Below the pieces are notes generated by a model that ran no database searches, was not told the origin of the DNA, and worked only from the letters and a program-made list of their open reading frames with translations. A stretch of DNA of 64,000 bases from Chryseobacterium sp. VAUSW3. Its GTDB lineage: Bacteria; Bacteroidota; Bacteroidia; Flavobacteriales; Weeksellaceae. Every line of letters begins with the position of its first letter. The stretch's first letter is position 1. Of this stretch, positions 1 to 8,870 are shown piece by piece. The position numbers and the translations under genes were made by a program. The DNA is taken from positions 1,087,778 to 1,151,777 of the forward strand of contig NZ_NIUY01000001.1 in assembly GCF_002205795.1 (NCBI RefSeq), given 5' to 3'.

Positions 1-179
1 TGTTTTCCGGTTTCGGAAAGATCCACAATCGAGAGTCTGCGATGCCCGAGCGCAGCATTTTCAAAAAACTCGTGATGCTCTGCATCCGGACCGCGGTGCG
101 CGATGGCACGGGTCATTTGCTGAACTTCTTCAGTATAGTTACTGGCGTTGGGTGTGATGATTCCGGCGATTCCGCACAT
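1..179 (-). CDS. asnB: Asparagine synthase (glutamine-hydrolysing), N-terminal fragment
   Basis: Reading the minus strand from 179 gives MCGIAGI, then AHRGPDAEHH and LGHRRLSIVDLS, the classic class-II glutamine amidotransferase start. Cys2 is the nucleophile that releases ammonia from glutamine after removal of Met1. The C-terminal synthetase domain lies outside the window, so only about 59 residues are visible. The start is 4 bases below the stop of the upstream glycosyltransferase, so it is probably the next gene of the same operon. AsnB-like proteins are common in polysaccharide loci, where they amidate sugars or simply make asparagine; which applies here cannot be told. The DNA is clearly more GC-rich (about 52% in the first 60 bases, counted by hand) than the glycosyltransferase genes beside it. 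Confidence 0.88.
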   Translation of the reverse strand, partial: MCGIAGIITPNASNYTEEVQQMTRAIAHRGPDAEHHEFFENAALGHRRLSIVDLSETGK

Positions 180-183
180 GGTT

Positions 184-1113
184 TTACTTTTTTTGGAGGC
201 TATATTTTACTGTTTTTACCAACTGCAAAAACAGGATTTTGTAATCTTTAGAAATTTCAAATCTTTCGCGGATACTTTTCAAAAGGTTTTTGTGGAAGAT
301 AGGCAACGGAAATTCTTTTAAGTAATAGTATTTGTTGATTAGCTGGTCCAGATCTTTAATAATCTGATGGTTTGCTCTGGTATCGTTGTTTTGCTTTTTA
401 ATATTTTTGAAAATTGAAATCGATGTTCTAAGTTTTTTTTCTATTGCCAGTGAACTGTAAACGCCGCCTTCATGCAGTCTGTAAACGCCTACTATTTTAT
501 TGAAAGCTCTTCCTTTTCCGAATTCAAGTAGATGGTAAAAATAATAAAGATCTCTGTAATTTGGGTAAATATTTATCCATTTTAGATCAAGAAATTCCCG
601 GCGGATGAGGTAAGTGAAAGTTTGTGTGGGTCTTTCGGTGAAAAAAGTTTCCTGTGTATAATCTACAAGTTCTTTATTCTCAAAAATTAAATCTTTCCCG
701 TCGTTCGCAATTTTTCCGGAGTCTTGGTGAAGCACTAAATTTCGTGCGGTCGTCATTACAAATTCAGAATTTTTTTCTAGGAAATCATATTGAAACTGAA
801 GTTTATTAGGACATGTCCAATAATCATCCCCTTCGCAATAGGCCAAGTATTTTCCTTTAGCTTTTTGAAATGCAAATCTTTGATTTTCAATAAAACCGAT
901 GTTGATATCGTGTAGGAAGTAACGAATGATTTCGGGATATTTTTCGGCATAAGTTTTAATGATCCTGTCTGAATGATCTGGTGAAGCGTCATTGCATATT
1001 ATGAGTTCGAAAGGAAAATTCGTGTTCTGCATCAAAACGCCATCAATCGCTTCCTTAAGATAAGGAGCGTGGTTGTAGGTGAGCATGATTACTGAAACCA
1101 ATTTATCCGCCAT
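184..1113 (-). CDS. GT2-family glycosyltransferase
   Basis: This is a 309-residue cytoplasmic GT-A fold enzyme that would transfer a sugar from a nucleotide donor to a growing glycan. The N-terminal domain shows the start VSVIMLTYNHAPYL (6-19), the nucleotide-binding stretch CNDASPD (40-46) and the metal-site motif EGDDYW (94-99). No membrane segment is evident. The basic C-terminal part (about 240-309) may sit on the membrane surface. It overlaps the upstream glycosyltransferase by 11 bases, which implies translational coupling, and it is the last glycosyltransferase before asnB. Donor and acceptor sugars cannot be read from the sequence. Base composition is low in GC (about 30% in one 60-base line). 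Confidence 0.85.
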   Translation of the reverse strand: MADKLVSVIMLTYNHAPYLKEAIDGVLMQNTNFPFELIICNDASPDHSDRIIKTYAEKYPEIIRYFLHDINIGFIENQRFAFQKAKGKYLAYCEGDDYWTCPNKLQFQYDFLEKNSEFVMTTARNLVLHQDSGKIANDGKDLIFENKELVDYTQETFFTERPTQTFTYLIRREFLDLKWINIYPNYRDLYYFYHLLEFGKGRAFNKIVGVYRLHEGGVYSSLAIEKKLRTSISIFKNIKKQNNDTRANHQIIKDLDQLINKYYYLKEFPLPIFHKNLLKSIRERFEISKDYKILFLQLVKTVKYSLQKK

Positions 1114-1945
1114 GTTTTTTTTTTCTTAATTTGAGGAGAAAGCGATTAAATGAAAACCTCCTGAGAAAATTTAGTTCCTTTTGAACATTTTGATGTTCCC
1201 ATTTCAATTTTTCAATTTCTTTAATCATCAGCGACGGGTTCCCGTAATGCTCAAAGAAAAGATTTTTATTTTTGGTATAAAGATACAGCACTGTATCGTT
1301 ATAAGTACCATCTTTAAAACCTTCTGTATTGCGGGCGTTTTCTTCTTTAATGCGGTATAGCAATGCTCTGTAATTCAGGCGTTTTACCTTGTTTGGCCTT
1401 AAGGAAGTAAGTCTGATGTAAAAATCCCAGTCTTCAAGATGCGTCATATTCTCATCAAAGCCTCCAACTGTTCTCCAGTCTGATTTCTTGAAAATACTGG
1501 GGCAGAAGATTACATTGCCGTGCAGTATTTTTTTCATCGTGAAGTCTGCCAGATTCCAGTCTCGTTCCTCGCGGCCAAAAAAACGTCCCTGTGCAGTTAC
1601 TACCATTAGTTGAGGATCTGCGCTAAATTCGTCCATTGCAAGTGAGATATAATCCCTCTCAATAAGGTCGTCAGCATCCAAAGGAAGGATGTATTTGCCC
1701 GAAGCTTTTTCAATTCCTCTGTTTCTGGCTCTTGAGACGCCACCGTTTTCAAGTTGGATATATTTGATATCTGGATTGTGTTCTAATATTTTCTTAATAA
1801 CATCATAAGAGTGATCGGTCGATCCATCATTTACAATGAGTATTTCTATGGCACTGTAGGTCTGCCCCAAAACTGATTCAACGGTTTCTTCAATATAATC
1901 TCCCTGATTGTAACAGGGTATTACCACACTTACAATTTCTTTCAT
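1103..1945 (-). CDS. GT2-family glycosyltransferase
   Basis: The 280-residue protein begins VSVVIPCYNQGDYI, carries VNDGSTD (38-44) for donor binding and LDADD (89-93) as the DxD metal site, and has LEDWDFYIRL near residue 170, which fits the usual acceptor-side E/D-W motif of GT2 enzymes. It ends in a strongly basic tail (RKKKHGG), typical of peripheral membrane attachment. It overlaps its downstream partner by 11 bases and its upstream partner by 4, so it is part of a tightly packed polysaccharide operon. The specific sugar is unknown. Confidence 0.86.
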   Translation of the reverse strand: MKEIVSVVIPCYNQGDYIEETVESVLGQTYSAIEILIVNDGSTDHSYDVIKKILEHNPDIKYIQLENGGVSRARNRGIEKASGKYILPLDADDLIERDYISLAMDEFSADPQLMVVTAQGRFFGREERDWNLADFTMKKILHGNVIFCPSIFKKSDWRTVGGFDENMTHLEDWDFYIRLTSLRPNKVKRLNYRALLYRIKEENARNTEGFKDGTYNDTVLYLYTKNKNLFFEHYGNPSLMIKEIEKLKWEHQNVQKELNFLRRFSFNRFLLKLRKKKHGG

Positions 1946-2886
1946 TTTTTATTGTTTTTCAGTGCGTAATAGCGGTATCTGGTTTTTAGAAGCGCAGGAT
2001 TAAAAACGGCGCTTGTAATAAACAGCCGGTACTTTTTCAGCCCGCTTGCAGCAGCTATCCTATTGGAGAGATATTTATTCTTGAAAAGAGCCACAACATC
2101 TGCGGGCATATCTTTTTTTGTACAACTCCATTTGTACAAAGATTCATATAATAGCGCATTGTGATAAAAAAACTTTGTCGAGTAGTTGGTTACTTTTGTA
2201 ATGCTGTTGTTTTCGTGGCCTGTCCTGATGGCGACAGGACGGTCTATAATTCCGGTCTTTAAATTCTTTTCCCAAGCCAGTTTTATGGTGAATTCTTTGT
2301 CCTCCCCAATACCCATTTTTTCATCAAGCCGCAGATTTTCCAGTGCTGATCTTCTTACTGTAAGTGCGATCATAGAGAAAAAGGAACCGAAACCTCCTTT
2401 CATGCCTATAAGCCCGTAAAATATATCTTTTCCTTCAGCCGGAAAATTAACCGTGGTAAGGCCAACACCTCCAAACTTAGCCAAGTACTGCTTTTTGCCT
2501 TCTTCCGTAACAAACTCCGTGTCTAACGCTCCAAAAACCCCGTCAACTTTTGGATCTTTGAAAATTTTCCTCTCCGCATCAAAACGGTTCGGAAGCCAGT
2601 AATCATCAGCATCAAGGAAAGTAATAAATTCCTGAGTAGCCCGGTCTATTCCCAGATTTCTTGTGGCAGATACACCGTGATTCTTTTTGTCGGGGTGCTG
2701 AAGAACTTTGATTTGTGTAAATTCTTTGGAAAGATCGTGCGCAATCTGAAGAGAATCATCCTGAGATCCATCATCAATCAGCAGGATTTCCCTAACTTCC
2801 GAAAATTGGATGCAGGAATTCACGGCTTTTTCTAAAAAAGCTGCGGCGTTGTAAACGGGGATGATAACAGTGATGCCGTGGGTCAT
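1942..2886 (-). CDS. GT2-family glycosyltransferase
   Basis: A 314-residue enzyme with VIIPVYNAAAFL near the start, IDDGSQDDS (about 37-45) and LDADDYW (about 91-97). GIGEDKEF further on matches the region where GT2 enzymes place the catalytic base. Four-base overlaps on both sides indicate coupled translation. It has a basic C-terminus and no predicted membrane span. It belongs to the series of five glycosyltransferases that would assemble one repeat unit for the Wzm/Wzt exporter upstream. Linkage and donor are not deducible. Confidence 0.86.
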   Translation of the reverse strand: MTHGITVIIPVYNAAAFLEKAVNSCIQFSEVREILLIDDGSQDDSLQIAHDLSKEFTQIKVLQHPDKKNHGVSATRNLGIDRATQEFITFLDADDYWLPNRFDAERKIFKDPKVDGVFGALDTEFVTEEGKKQYLAKFGGVGLTTVNFPAEGKDIFYGLIGMKGGFGSFFSMIALTVRRSALENLRLDEKMGIGEDKEFTIKLAWEKNLKTGIIDRPVAIRTGHENNSITKVTNYSTKFFYHNALLYESLYKWSCTKKDMPADVVALFKNKYLSNRIAAASGLKKYRLFITSAVFNPALLKTRYRYYALKNNKK

Positions 2887-3791
2887 TTTAATATTTTACA
2901 AAGTATTAAGTATGTTTTGGGAAGCGCTAATATTTTTTTATAAAGTCGCAAATAGTAATACATTTTAAATAAACTGAATCCTAAAGGTGTATTAAAATGA
3001 TATCGATAATAAATTTGATTATTGATGATTTTTATTAGTGATTCCTTAGTGAGATTTTTGTAATGTTTTTTAATCAAGTATTTTTCTGAAGCAATTTTTG
3101 CATTTTTTTTCTCCAGTTGGTTGTCTGTTCTTCCGGATATATTTTCGTTGCTAACTCTTACAAGAACCTTTGAATTTCTAATGAAATATATGTATTTTCT
3201 TTCACTAAACTCCAAGACTGCTACATCATCGGTTGCCCAAGCCAAAGGAAATTTTTTAAAATTAAACTTTAAATATTGTTTTTTTCTAAAGATATGCTCA
3301 GATAAACTAGATCGTTCCGCTTTCATAATTTTGTATCCAATATTATCTGCCGGATCTATTAATTGCTCATAATCGGTAAAATCCGTTATTCGTTCTCCGT
3401 TTTCATTGATCCAGCATTGCGAAAATTTCACAACATTACATTCTTTCTGAATAATTACCGGCATGTCTTTATAAAATTCTTCCACGAAATTCTCCGAAAT
3501 CACATCATCGTCGCCTAAAATATGGAACCATTCTTCCGTTACATTCTCCAGGATTCTTTCCCACTGCATTGCGAGATTTTTGCCGCCAAGGTTTTCTTTG
3601 TAATCAATATAATTGTAACTTCCATCGGGGAAATATTTATCAATGAGCGGAAATGGATCATCGGGACTTGCATCATTTCCGATATACAAAGTGAACCTTT
3701 TATCAGTTTGGGACGCAACGGATTTTAGCGTTTCTTCGAAAAATACCATCTTGTAGTACGGAATTACAATTGCCAGTTTATTCATACCCAT
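2883..3791 (-). CDS. GT2-family glycosyltransferase
   Basis: This 302-residue protein has IVIPYYKMVFFEETL, GNDASPDDP (about 38-46) and ILGDDD (about 90-95), which replaces the more usual LDADD. The C-terminal third (about 220-302) is rich in Lys, Tyr and Leu and does not resemble the other transferases of the operon, which suggests a different acceptor. The next gene upstream overlaps it by 10 bases. The gene is AT-rich, with long A/T runs. A start at 3785 (Met3) is also possible. Confidence 0.82.
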   Translation of the reverse strand: MGMNKLAIVIPYYKMVFFEETLKSVASQTDKRFTLYIGNDASPDDPFPLIDKYFPDGSYNYIDYKENLGGKNLAMQWERILENVTEEWFHILGDDDVISENFVEEFYKDMPVIIQKECNVVKFSQCWINENGERITDFTDYEQLIDPADNIGYKIMKAERSSLSEHIFRKKQYLKFNFKKFPLAWATDDVAVLEFSERKYIYFIRNSKVLVRVSNENISGRTDNQLEKKNAKIASEKYLIKKHYKNLTKESLIKIINNQIYYRYHFNTPLGFSLFKMYYYLRLYKKILALPKTYLILCKILK

Positions 3792-4714
3792 AAAACATTA
3801 TTCAAATTTACTTTGTATTTTTTCTTAAAAAGCCAATAAAGGAGGATTGCTTTCTTGTGAAAGAAATTAAATTGATGAAGATGCTGCTTGATGAATTCGC
3901 TGCGCAATTTTTCAAAAACAGCCAGAATTTTCTCTTTTTTTACAAATTGAAACTGATATTCAGCCCACATTTCTTGCTTTTTAATGAGATAATCAACCTT
4001 TTCTAAATGATGTCCAGAACTGTAGAAAAGATGGGTCAATTTTTTAATAAAGCCATTGGCAGTAGTTTCTGCGCCAATTTGTTGAGCATCATGAATACGG
4101 TAATAACCTAAAGTTTCATCAATTAATCCTAGCTCATTTGTCATTGCAAAAATTAATGCAAGTTGATAATCATGCAAAGCAATTTCTGGAATTTCATCGA
4201 GGTTGATTCTTTTATTTTTTTTAAAGGCAAATGAAGCTCCGGTTGCTAGATTTTCTATCGTTAGAAGATGATTGGGTAAATTTTTACCGTGATTTTGGGC
4301 ATTGAAAGCGATATAATCCCAAATTGTTGCGCTTAAAGGTTTTTCATTAAAAAGTTCAAGATTATGGAAAACAGCTTTAAGGTTGCCATTGATTTCGAAG
4401 TAATTTATAATTTTTTCAGTTTTGTTCTTAAACCAAATATCATCTTGGTCACAAAGCAATACAATTCCGTCTTGACAAAGATTAATCGCTTTTTCAAAAT
4501 TTTTTATAACACCTAACTTTTCGGAATTTTTGTATAACTTTATAATAGAGTTCCCTTTTTGAAATTTTTCAATTATTTGCATGGTTTTGTCGGTAGAACC
4601 ATCGTCACAAATAACAATTTCATCTACAGGGACTTGCTGGCTCAGAATGCTTTCGAGCTGTTCCGCAATATATTTTTCCCCGTTAAATGTGCACAAGGCG
4701 ACGGATAAAATCAT
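3782..4714 (-). CDS. GT2-family glycosyltransferase, CDQDDIW type
   Basis: 310 residues. The start SVALCTFNGEKYIAEQLESI, then ICDDGSTD and CDQDDIW, define a GT2 subgroup that often contains rhamnosyl- or related deoxysugar transferases; that assignment rests on motif resemblance only. HDYQLALIFA near residue 180 lies where acceptor-binding residues are expected. The C-terminus is basic. A gap of 38 bases separates it from the FkbM gene upstream, one of the few real gaps in the operon. Strongly AT-rich like the neighbouring methyltransferase. Confidence 0.84.
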   Translation of the reverse strand: MILSVALCTFNGEKYIAEQLESILSQQVPVDEIVICDDGSTDKTMQIIEKFQKGNSIIKLYKNSEKLGVIKNFEKAINLCQDGIVLLCDQDDIWFKNKTEKIINYFEINGNLKAVFHNLELFNEKPLSATIWDYIAFNAQNHGKNLPNHLLTIENLATGASFAFKKNKRINLDEIPEIALHDYQLALIFAMTNELGLIDETLGYYRIHDAQQIGAETTANGFIKKLTHLFYSSGHHLEKVDYLIKKQEMWAEYQFQFVKKEKILAVFEKLRSEFIKQHLHQFNFFHKKAILLYWLFKKKYKVNLNNVLWV

Positions 4715-4752
4715 TTTTTTTCTAATCTTGTATTAAGAAATAATAATTCAAA

Positions 4753-5607
4753 TCATATTTGATCCCTATAACACAATATATTGAGTTGTTGATTAAATGA
4801 TCTTGGTTTTTCATTACAGAAAGGAAATCTTATGGTTTCAGCAGCAAGTCTAATGTAATACTGAAACCCGGCATTTTTGAGTAGGTTAAGTATTTCTCCT
4901 AAATTTTGCTCCTCTCCAATTAACCCATGGTATTCTAAAAATAAATTTTTCACATTTGCTAATTTATCTTTAATGTCAAAAATTAAAGCATTTTCTGCCC
5001 CCTCTATATCTATTTTAAGAAAATCGATTTCTCGATTTAGGTATTTCTTAATGTCAACAGCCTGAATCTTGATGATATTGTTTTTTTTACCAAAATCGGT
5101 AACCAAAGAACCGGCAAGAGCTCCTTCAGAAAAAAATTCGAGAGTGGTATCTTCCTTCCAAACTGCTTTCTTTTCAATATTGATATTTACGTGATTAGGA
5201 ATCGAAGCAAGGTTTTTCTTTAAAGTGTTAAAAATATTTTCGTCAGGTTCAAAGGCAAGGATTTCTGCTTCGGGGTAAAGTGTTTTGAAATATGCTATGC
5301 TTAGTCCAATGTTTGCCCCACAATCAATAATGTATGGATTTTTTTTATCACTAATAAATCTATAAATTTCATCGTTAAACAATTCATCTATAGAATGGAT
5401 AAATGAAGGGCCATGCGTAAAATGAAACGGTTTTCCAAAAAAATCAGCCACTCCCTCGGTAAATGGGGGGTAATTGAGCAACCTTAATCTTTCTGCAGGG
5501 GTGATGCCGGTTTTTGGATTGACCAAATGTTGAGCAATCTGGTTATACCTTTCGACTTTGTAAGCCGCTAACAGAGTTTTGATTTTATTTTTCATAATCA
5601 TTGCCAA
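4753..5607 (-). CDS. FkbM-family methyltransferase
   Basis: The protein (284 residues) shows the SAM-binding loop IDCGANIG (94-101), the acidic FEPD (119-122) that holds the ribose, and the FkbM signature LKIDIEGAE (197-205). FkbM enzymes O-methylate sugars or polyketides. In an O-antigen operon such an enzyme plausibly methylates a sugar, perhaps the terminal one. That would fit the neighbouring Wzt, which has a C-terminal domain of the kind that reads terminal modifications. It overlaps wzt by 10 bases. Starts at 5607 and 5595 (Met5) are both possible. The substrate is inferred from context only. Confidence 0.85.
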   Translation of the reverse strand: MAMIMKNKIKTLLAAYKVERYNQIAQHLVNPKTGITPAERLRLLNYPPFTEGVADFFGKPFHFTHGPSFIHSIDELFNDEIYRFISDKKNPYIIDCGANIGLSIAYFKTLYPEAEILAFEPDENIFNTLKKNLASIPNHVNINIEKKAVWKEDTTLEFFSEGALAGSLVTDFGKKNNIIKIQAVDIKKYLNREIDFLKIDIEGAENALIFDIKDKLANVKNLFLEYHGLIGEEQNLGEILNLLKNAGFQYYIRLAAETIRFPFCNEKPRSFNQQLNILCYRDQI

Positions 5608-6824
5608 GTATATCTTCCGAACACTGATCCATAATCATATTCACCATGTTTGGATAGATATGAGTCAGAATCAGTCACTACAAATTTACACACATCTTCC
5701 ACTACGTCTAATTGAGCAATTTTAGGCTGATTAATGAATGCGTGTATTGAATATTTGCCTCTCACCAATGTTTTGGGTTCTATTTTAAGGGTCATTATTT
5801 CGCTAATGTATTCTCTTTCACAAGAAAACACCCTTCGTTTTCTAGAATCTAATATCGTCACGAAGAAGCTTGCTTTTGCATTTTTGTTGTTGATGTCTAT
5901 ATTAAATTTGAAATTGATAGGTTCGTCATAATGATATTCTTTGGAAACAGTACCATCTGTTTTGGTAACTTCAATTTGCTTTATATACATTTCCTTGTTG
6001 ATGTTATTATCATTATTTAGATAAATTACATCATCATTATCGGCGGTCAGATAGGTTGCTACGGTTTCTCTAATTTTTCCATTATATTCAACGATGCCTT
6101 TGTTTAAAAGTATTCCATTATTGCAAATCTGCGAAACTGCATTTAAATCATGACTCACAAACAAAACCGTCCTGCCTTCGCCCTTACTTACATCGCCCAT
6201 TTTGCCGAGGCATTTTTTCTGGAATTCGGCATCGCCTACCGCTAAAACTTCATCTACAATCAGGATTTCGGATTCCAAATGTGCGGCCACGGCAAAAGCC
6301 AGACGGACGTACATTCCGGAAGAATATCTCTTCACGGGGGTGTCAATATATCTTTCAACGCCGGAAAAGTCTACAATTTCATCGAATTTCCGGGTGATTT
6401 CTTTCCGGGTCATTCCGAGGATTGCGCCGTTCAAATAGATGTTTTCGCGGCCCGTCATTTCCGGATGAAAACCGGTTCCCACTTCCAGAAGTGAGGCAAT
6501 ACGGCCGTTGGTGTAAATTTTTCCGGTTGTCGGTTTGGTGACTTTACTTAATAATTTCAGCAGCGTGGATTTTCCCGCACCGTTTCTGCCGATAATTCCT
6601 ACCGCGTCGCCCTGGTCGATCTCAAAATTGATATCGCGCAGGGACCATACATATTCGGAGTTTCCTTTTGAACTCCGGTCGTTCGCTTCACCAATTTTCA
6701 GGTAAGGATCTTCCTTGCCGCGGATCTGTGCCCAGAAACGGTTCAGGTCGTGCGAAAGCGTGCCGGTTCCTACCTGGCCCAGGCGATATTGTTTTGATAT
6801 ATTTTCTGCTTTTAATGCGAGCAT
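5598..6824 (-). CDS. wzt: O-antigen/polysaccharide ABC exporter ATPase with Wzt-type C-terminal domain
   Basis: 408 residues. The nucleotide-binding domain has Walker A GRNGAGKST (79-87), a YSSGM-type signature (168-171), Walker B ILIVDEVLAVGD (187-198) and the H-loop SHD (224-226). Residues from about 260 to 408 form the extra beta-rich domain found in Wzt proteins that recognise the modified non-reducing end of the glycan before export. It pairs with the permease next upstream (26-base gap). Base composition changes sharply inside the gene: the ATPase half is about 45-63% GC in 60-base lines, the C-terminal half about 23-32%. This suggests that the recognition domain was exchanged together with the downstream glycosyltransferases. 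Confidence 0.92.
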   Translation of the reverse strand: MLALKAENISKQYRLGQVGTGTLSHDLNRFWAQIRGKEDPYLKIGEANDRSSKGNSEYVWSLRDINFEIDQGDAVGIIGRNGAGKSTLLKLLSKVTKPTTGKIYTNGRIASLLEVGTGFHPEMTGRENIYLNGAILGMTRKEITRKFDEIVDFSGVERYIDTPVKRYSSGMYVRLAFAVAAHLESEILIVDEVLAVGDAEFQKKCLGKMGDVSKGEGRTVLFVSHDLNAVSQICNNGILLNKGIVEYNGKIRETVATYLTADNDDVIYLNNDNNINKEMYIKQIEVTKTDGTVSKEYHYDEPINFKFNIDINNKNAKASFFVTILDSRKRRVFSCEREYISEIMTLKIEPKTLVRGKYSIHAFINQPKIAQLDVVEDVCKFVVTDSDSYLSKHGEYDYGSVFGRYTWQ

Positions 6825-6850
6825 CTTTTGGCTGAGGTTTAGGGAAAGGA

Positions 6851-7699
6851 TTAAACAGTGTCCATGAAACTTTTTTCCACTTTGTTAAACACGACAGTTC
6901 CTGTTGCCAACAATACAAAGATAATGACGGAACTGGTGAGGAGCATTACGGGTGAGAAATCTCCGGAACCCAGCCAGCCGTATTTAAAACATTCGAAAAT
7001 TCCGGTGAGTGGATTATACACGGCGATTTTTTTCCAGATGCCTGAAAGTGACGAAAGCGGATAAATTACCGGTGTGGCATACATAAAAAGGCTCACCCCA
7101 AATCCGAGAAGCATCTGCAGGTCGCGGTATTTTGTAGTGAGCGACGAAATAATCATTCCTGCGCCCATTGCAAATGCAGCCATCAATATTATTAATAAGG
7201 GTGTTGCAAGTAACCATACATTTGGAGTGATATCACCTTTGGTCAAATAATAGAGCCACACCAAAAGGAAAAGTAAAAACTGTACACCGAACCGCATAAG
7301 ATTGGAAATTACAATCGTGATCGGCATTACAAGCCGCGGGAAATATACTTTCCCAAAAATTGCAGCATTCGCCGTGAAAACACTGGAGGCGCTGGTTAAG
7401 GAAGTAGAGAAGTAATTCCAAAGTGTCACCCCGGAAAGATAAAAGAGAATCTGCGGCAAACCGTCTGTTGAAAGACCTGCAATCTTACCGAAAACCACGA
7501 CAAAAACAATGGTGGTTAAAATTGGATTGATGAAAAACCAAACAGGTCCCAGAATTGTCTGTTTGAAAGATGAAACGAAATCCCGCTTGACAAACATGTA
7601 CACCAAATCCCTGTATCGCCAGACTTCGCCGAGTTTCAGGTCGAACATGGAATGGTCAGCTTCAATGGTTTCGGTCCACTGCTGTTTTGGGTCGCTCAT
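6851..7699 (-). CDS. wzm: Polysaccharide ABC exporter permease
   Basis: A 282-residue ABC-2 type inner-membrane protein with about six membrane segments. Family features are the amphipathic start (YRDLVYMFVKRDF), LGPVWFFINPILTTIVF, KVYFPRLVMP, KYRDLQMLLGFGVSLFMYATPVIYP and NPLTGIFECFKY. Two copies would associate with two Wzt ATPases to move lipid-linked polysaccharide to the periplasmic side. It is 37 bases below the unknown membrane protein gene and probably shares its promoter. Its base composition is the ordinary one of the genome, unlike the glycosyltransferases downstream. Confidence 0.92.
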   Translation of the reverse strand: MSDPKQQWTETIEADHSMFDLKLGEVWRYRDLVYMFVKRDFVSSFKQTILGPVWFFINPILTTIVFVVVFGKIAGLSTDGLPQILFYLSGVTLWNYFSTSLTSASSVFTANAAIFGKVYFPRLVMPITIVISNLMRFGVQFLLFLLVWLYYLTKGDITPNVWLLATPLLIILMAAFAMGAGMIISSLTTKYRDLQMLLGFGVSLFMYATPVIYPLSSLSGIWKKIAVYNPLTGIFECFKYGWLGSGDFSPVMLLTSSVIIFVLLATGTVVFNKVEKSFMDTV

Positions 7700-7736
7700 T
7701 TGTGAAAGAATAAATTTTTATCAAAAATAAGGTAAA

Positions 7737-8714
7737 TTATTGAAATTTCCTGCTATCGGTGTGACTCAGGAAGAGGGAAGTAAGAAATATCGGAATATAA
7801 AGCCGTACTTCGTAAAGAATTCCCGCGTAAAAACACATGGCAATATATGGTATAGAAAGAAGATGGAAAACAATGATGTTCTTGATGGCATTCCGATCTT
7901 TCGCAAGCATAAGAGGAAGAACAAAAAATACTGCCCAAAACAAAAGTCCCAGAATGTTTTTGGGTTGAGAAAAATTCTGAAAAAGGAGATTTCCGTCATT
8001 CGTGGTGAAACTGCCATTCATCAGCCGCATTCCAAAATAGGTGAGGATAAAAGTGATTCCCAAAACCGCTACAGGAATCAAAGTTTCCTTTTTCAATCCA
8101 AATTCCGAATACAGTAAAGTTCCGGCGAGTGCAAGTGATAATGCAGATGATTCTCTGTTCAACGTAGAAACCGCCATCATCAAAACTAAGATTGCCAGAT
8201 TTGAGACTGCGTTTTTTTCCAGATATCTGAGGAGGAACAGGAAAAAAAGCAGGAGGAAAAAGTAACTGGAAACATCGTAGGGAACAATCACAAACTGCGA
8301 GAATGCTGTTGCGAAAACAGCTACCGCGATCATCAGCAACTTTTCCGAAGATGTGGCGACGAAATTTTTAGTTTCCGTAATTAAAACCATCATAGCTGAG
8401 CTTAAAACCAGAAAAAAAGTGTTGAGGAGAAAGAAGGAAAGATACATTTTCGGTTCTGCATCTGCGTCGAAAAATTTCAGTTTAAAGATTGAATAATCAA
8501 TATTTAAAGTAGATAAAAATTCATAAATCCAGATTAAGAAATATCCGCTTAAAATTCGGTGCTGGTAAATTCCGGAACCGAACTGTTGCTGAAATTGTGT
8601 GTAATTTAAAATCTTTGAAGAATAAATATTTCCAAATGACAAATACACAAAACTATTGATCAGGAAAGCCAATAATGTTGCGAAAACGAGTTTGGAAAAT
8701 AAATTTAGTTTCAA
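7737..8714 (-). CDS. Polytopic membrane protein of unknown function
   Basis: 325 residues with roughly eight to nine hydrophobic segments and short basic loops. I do not recognise the family. YQHRILSGYF (about 51-60) after the first membrane span and NRESSALSLALAG (about 190-202) recall large membrane proteins of polysaccharide loci, including GT-C-type enzymes, but no catalytic motif is certain. It is the first gene of the polysaccharide operon, just downstream of a minus-strand promoter element at 8762-8769. Its role could be in glycan synthesis, or it could be unrelated. Confidence 0.7.
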   Translation of the reverse strand: MKLNLFSKLVFATLLAFLINSFVYLSFGNIYSSKILNYTQFQQQFGSGIYQHRILSGYFLIWIYEFLSTLNIDYSIFKLKFFDADAEPKMYLSFFLLNTFFLVLSSAMMVLITETKNFVATSSEKLLMIAVAVFATAFSQFVIVPYDVSSYFFLLLFFLFLLRYLEKNAVSNLAILVLMMAVSTLNRESSALSLALAGTLLYSEFGLKKETLIPVAVLGITFILTYFGMRLMNGSFTTNDGNLLFQNFSQPKNILGLLFWAVFFVLPLMLAKDRNAIKNIIVFHLLSIPYIAMCFYAGILYEVRLYIPIFLTSLFLSHTDSRKFQ

Positions 8715-8761
8715 TTCAGGTGTTTTTTTAATAGAGAAATACTGTCTTCCGTCGATCGTTG

Positions 8762-8769
8762 CAAATATA
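8762..8769 (-). promoter_or_regulatory. Bacteroidetes -7 promoter element of the polysaccharide operon
   Basis: On the minus strand this reads TATATTTG, a perfect TAnnTTTG. Transcription would start near 8757, leaving a leader of about 40 bases before the 8714 start codon. No clear TTTG is visible 19-20 bases upstream, so the -33 part is weak. It faces away from the rimP promoter at 8820-8850. Confidence 0.6.
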
Positions 8770-8819
8770 AATAATTTACCGCTTGTTGCCTGATTGGGAA
8801 TCAGTGATTCTTTAGAGAG

Positions 8820-8850
8820 TTTGCAGTGTTATCAAAAATTTGTATATTTG
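8820..8850 (+). promoter_or_regulatory. Promoter of the rimP-nusA-infB operon
   Basis: TTTG (8820-8823), exactly 19 bases, then TATATTTG (8843-8850): a perfect match to the Bacteroidetes sigma-factor consensus. The expected transcription start is about 8855-8858. This rules out the longer rimP reading frame that begins at 8840 inside the promoter. Confidence 0.85.
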
Positions 8851-8870
8851 CATCGGATTTACGGATAAAC

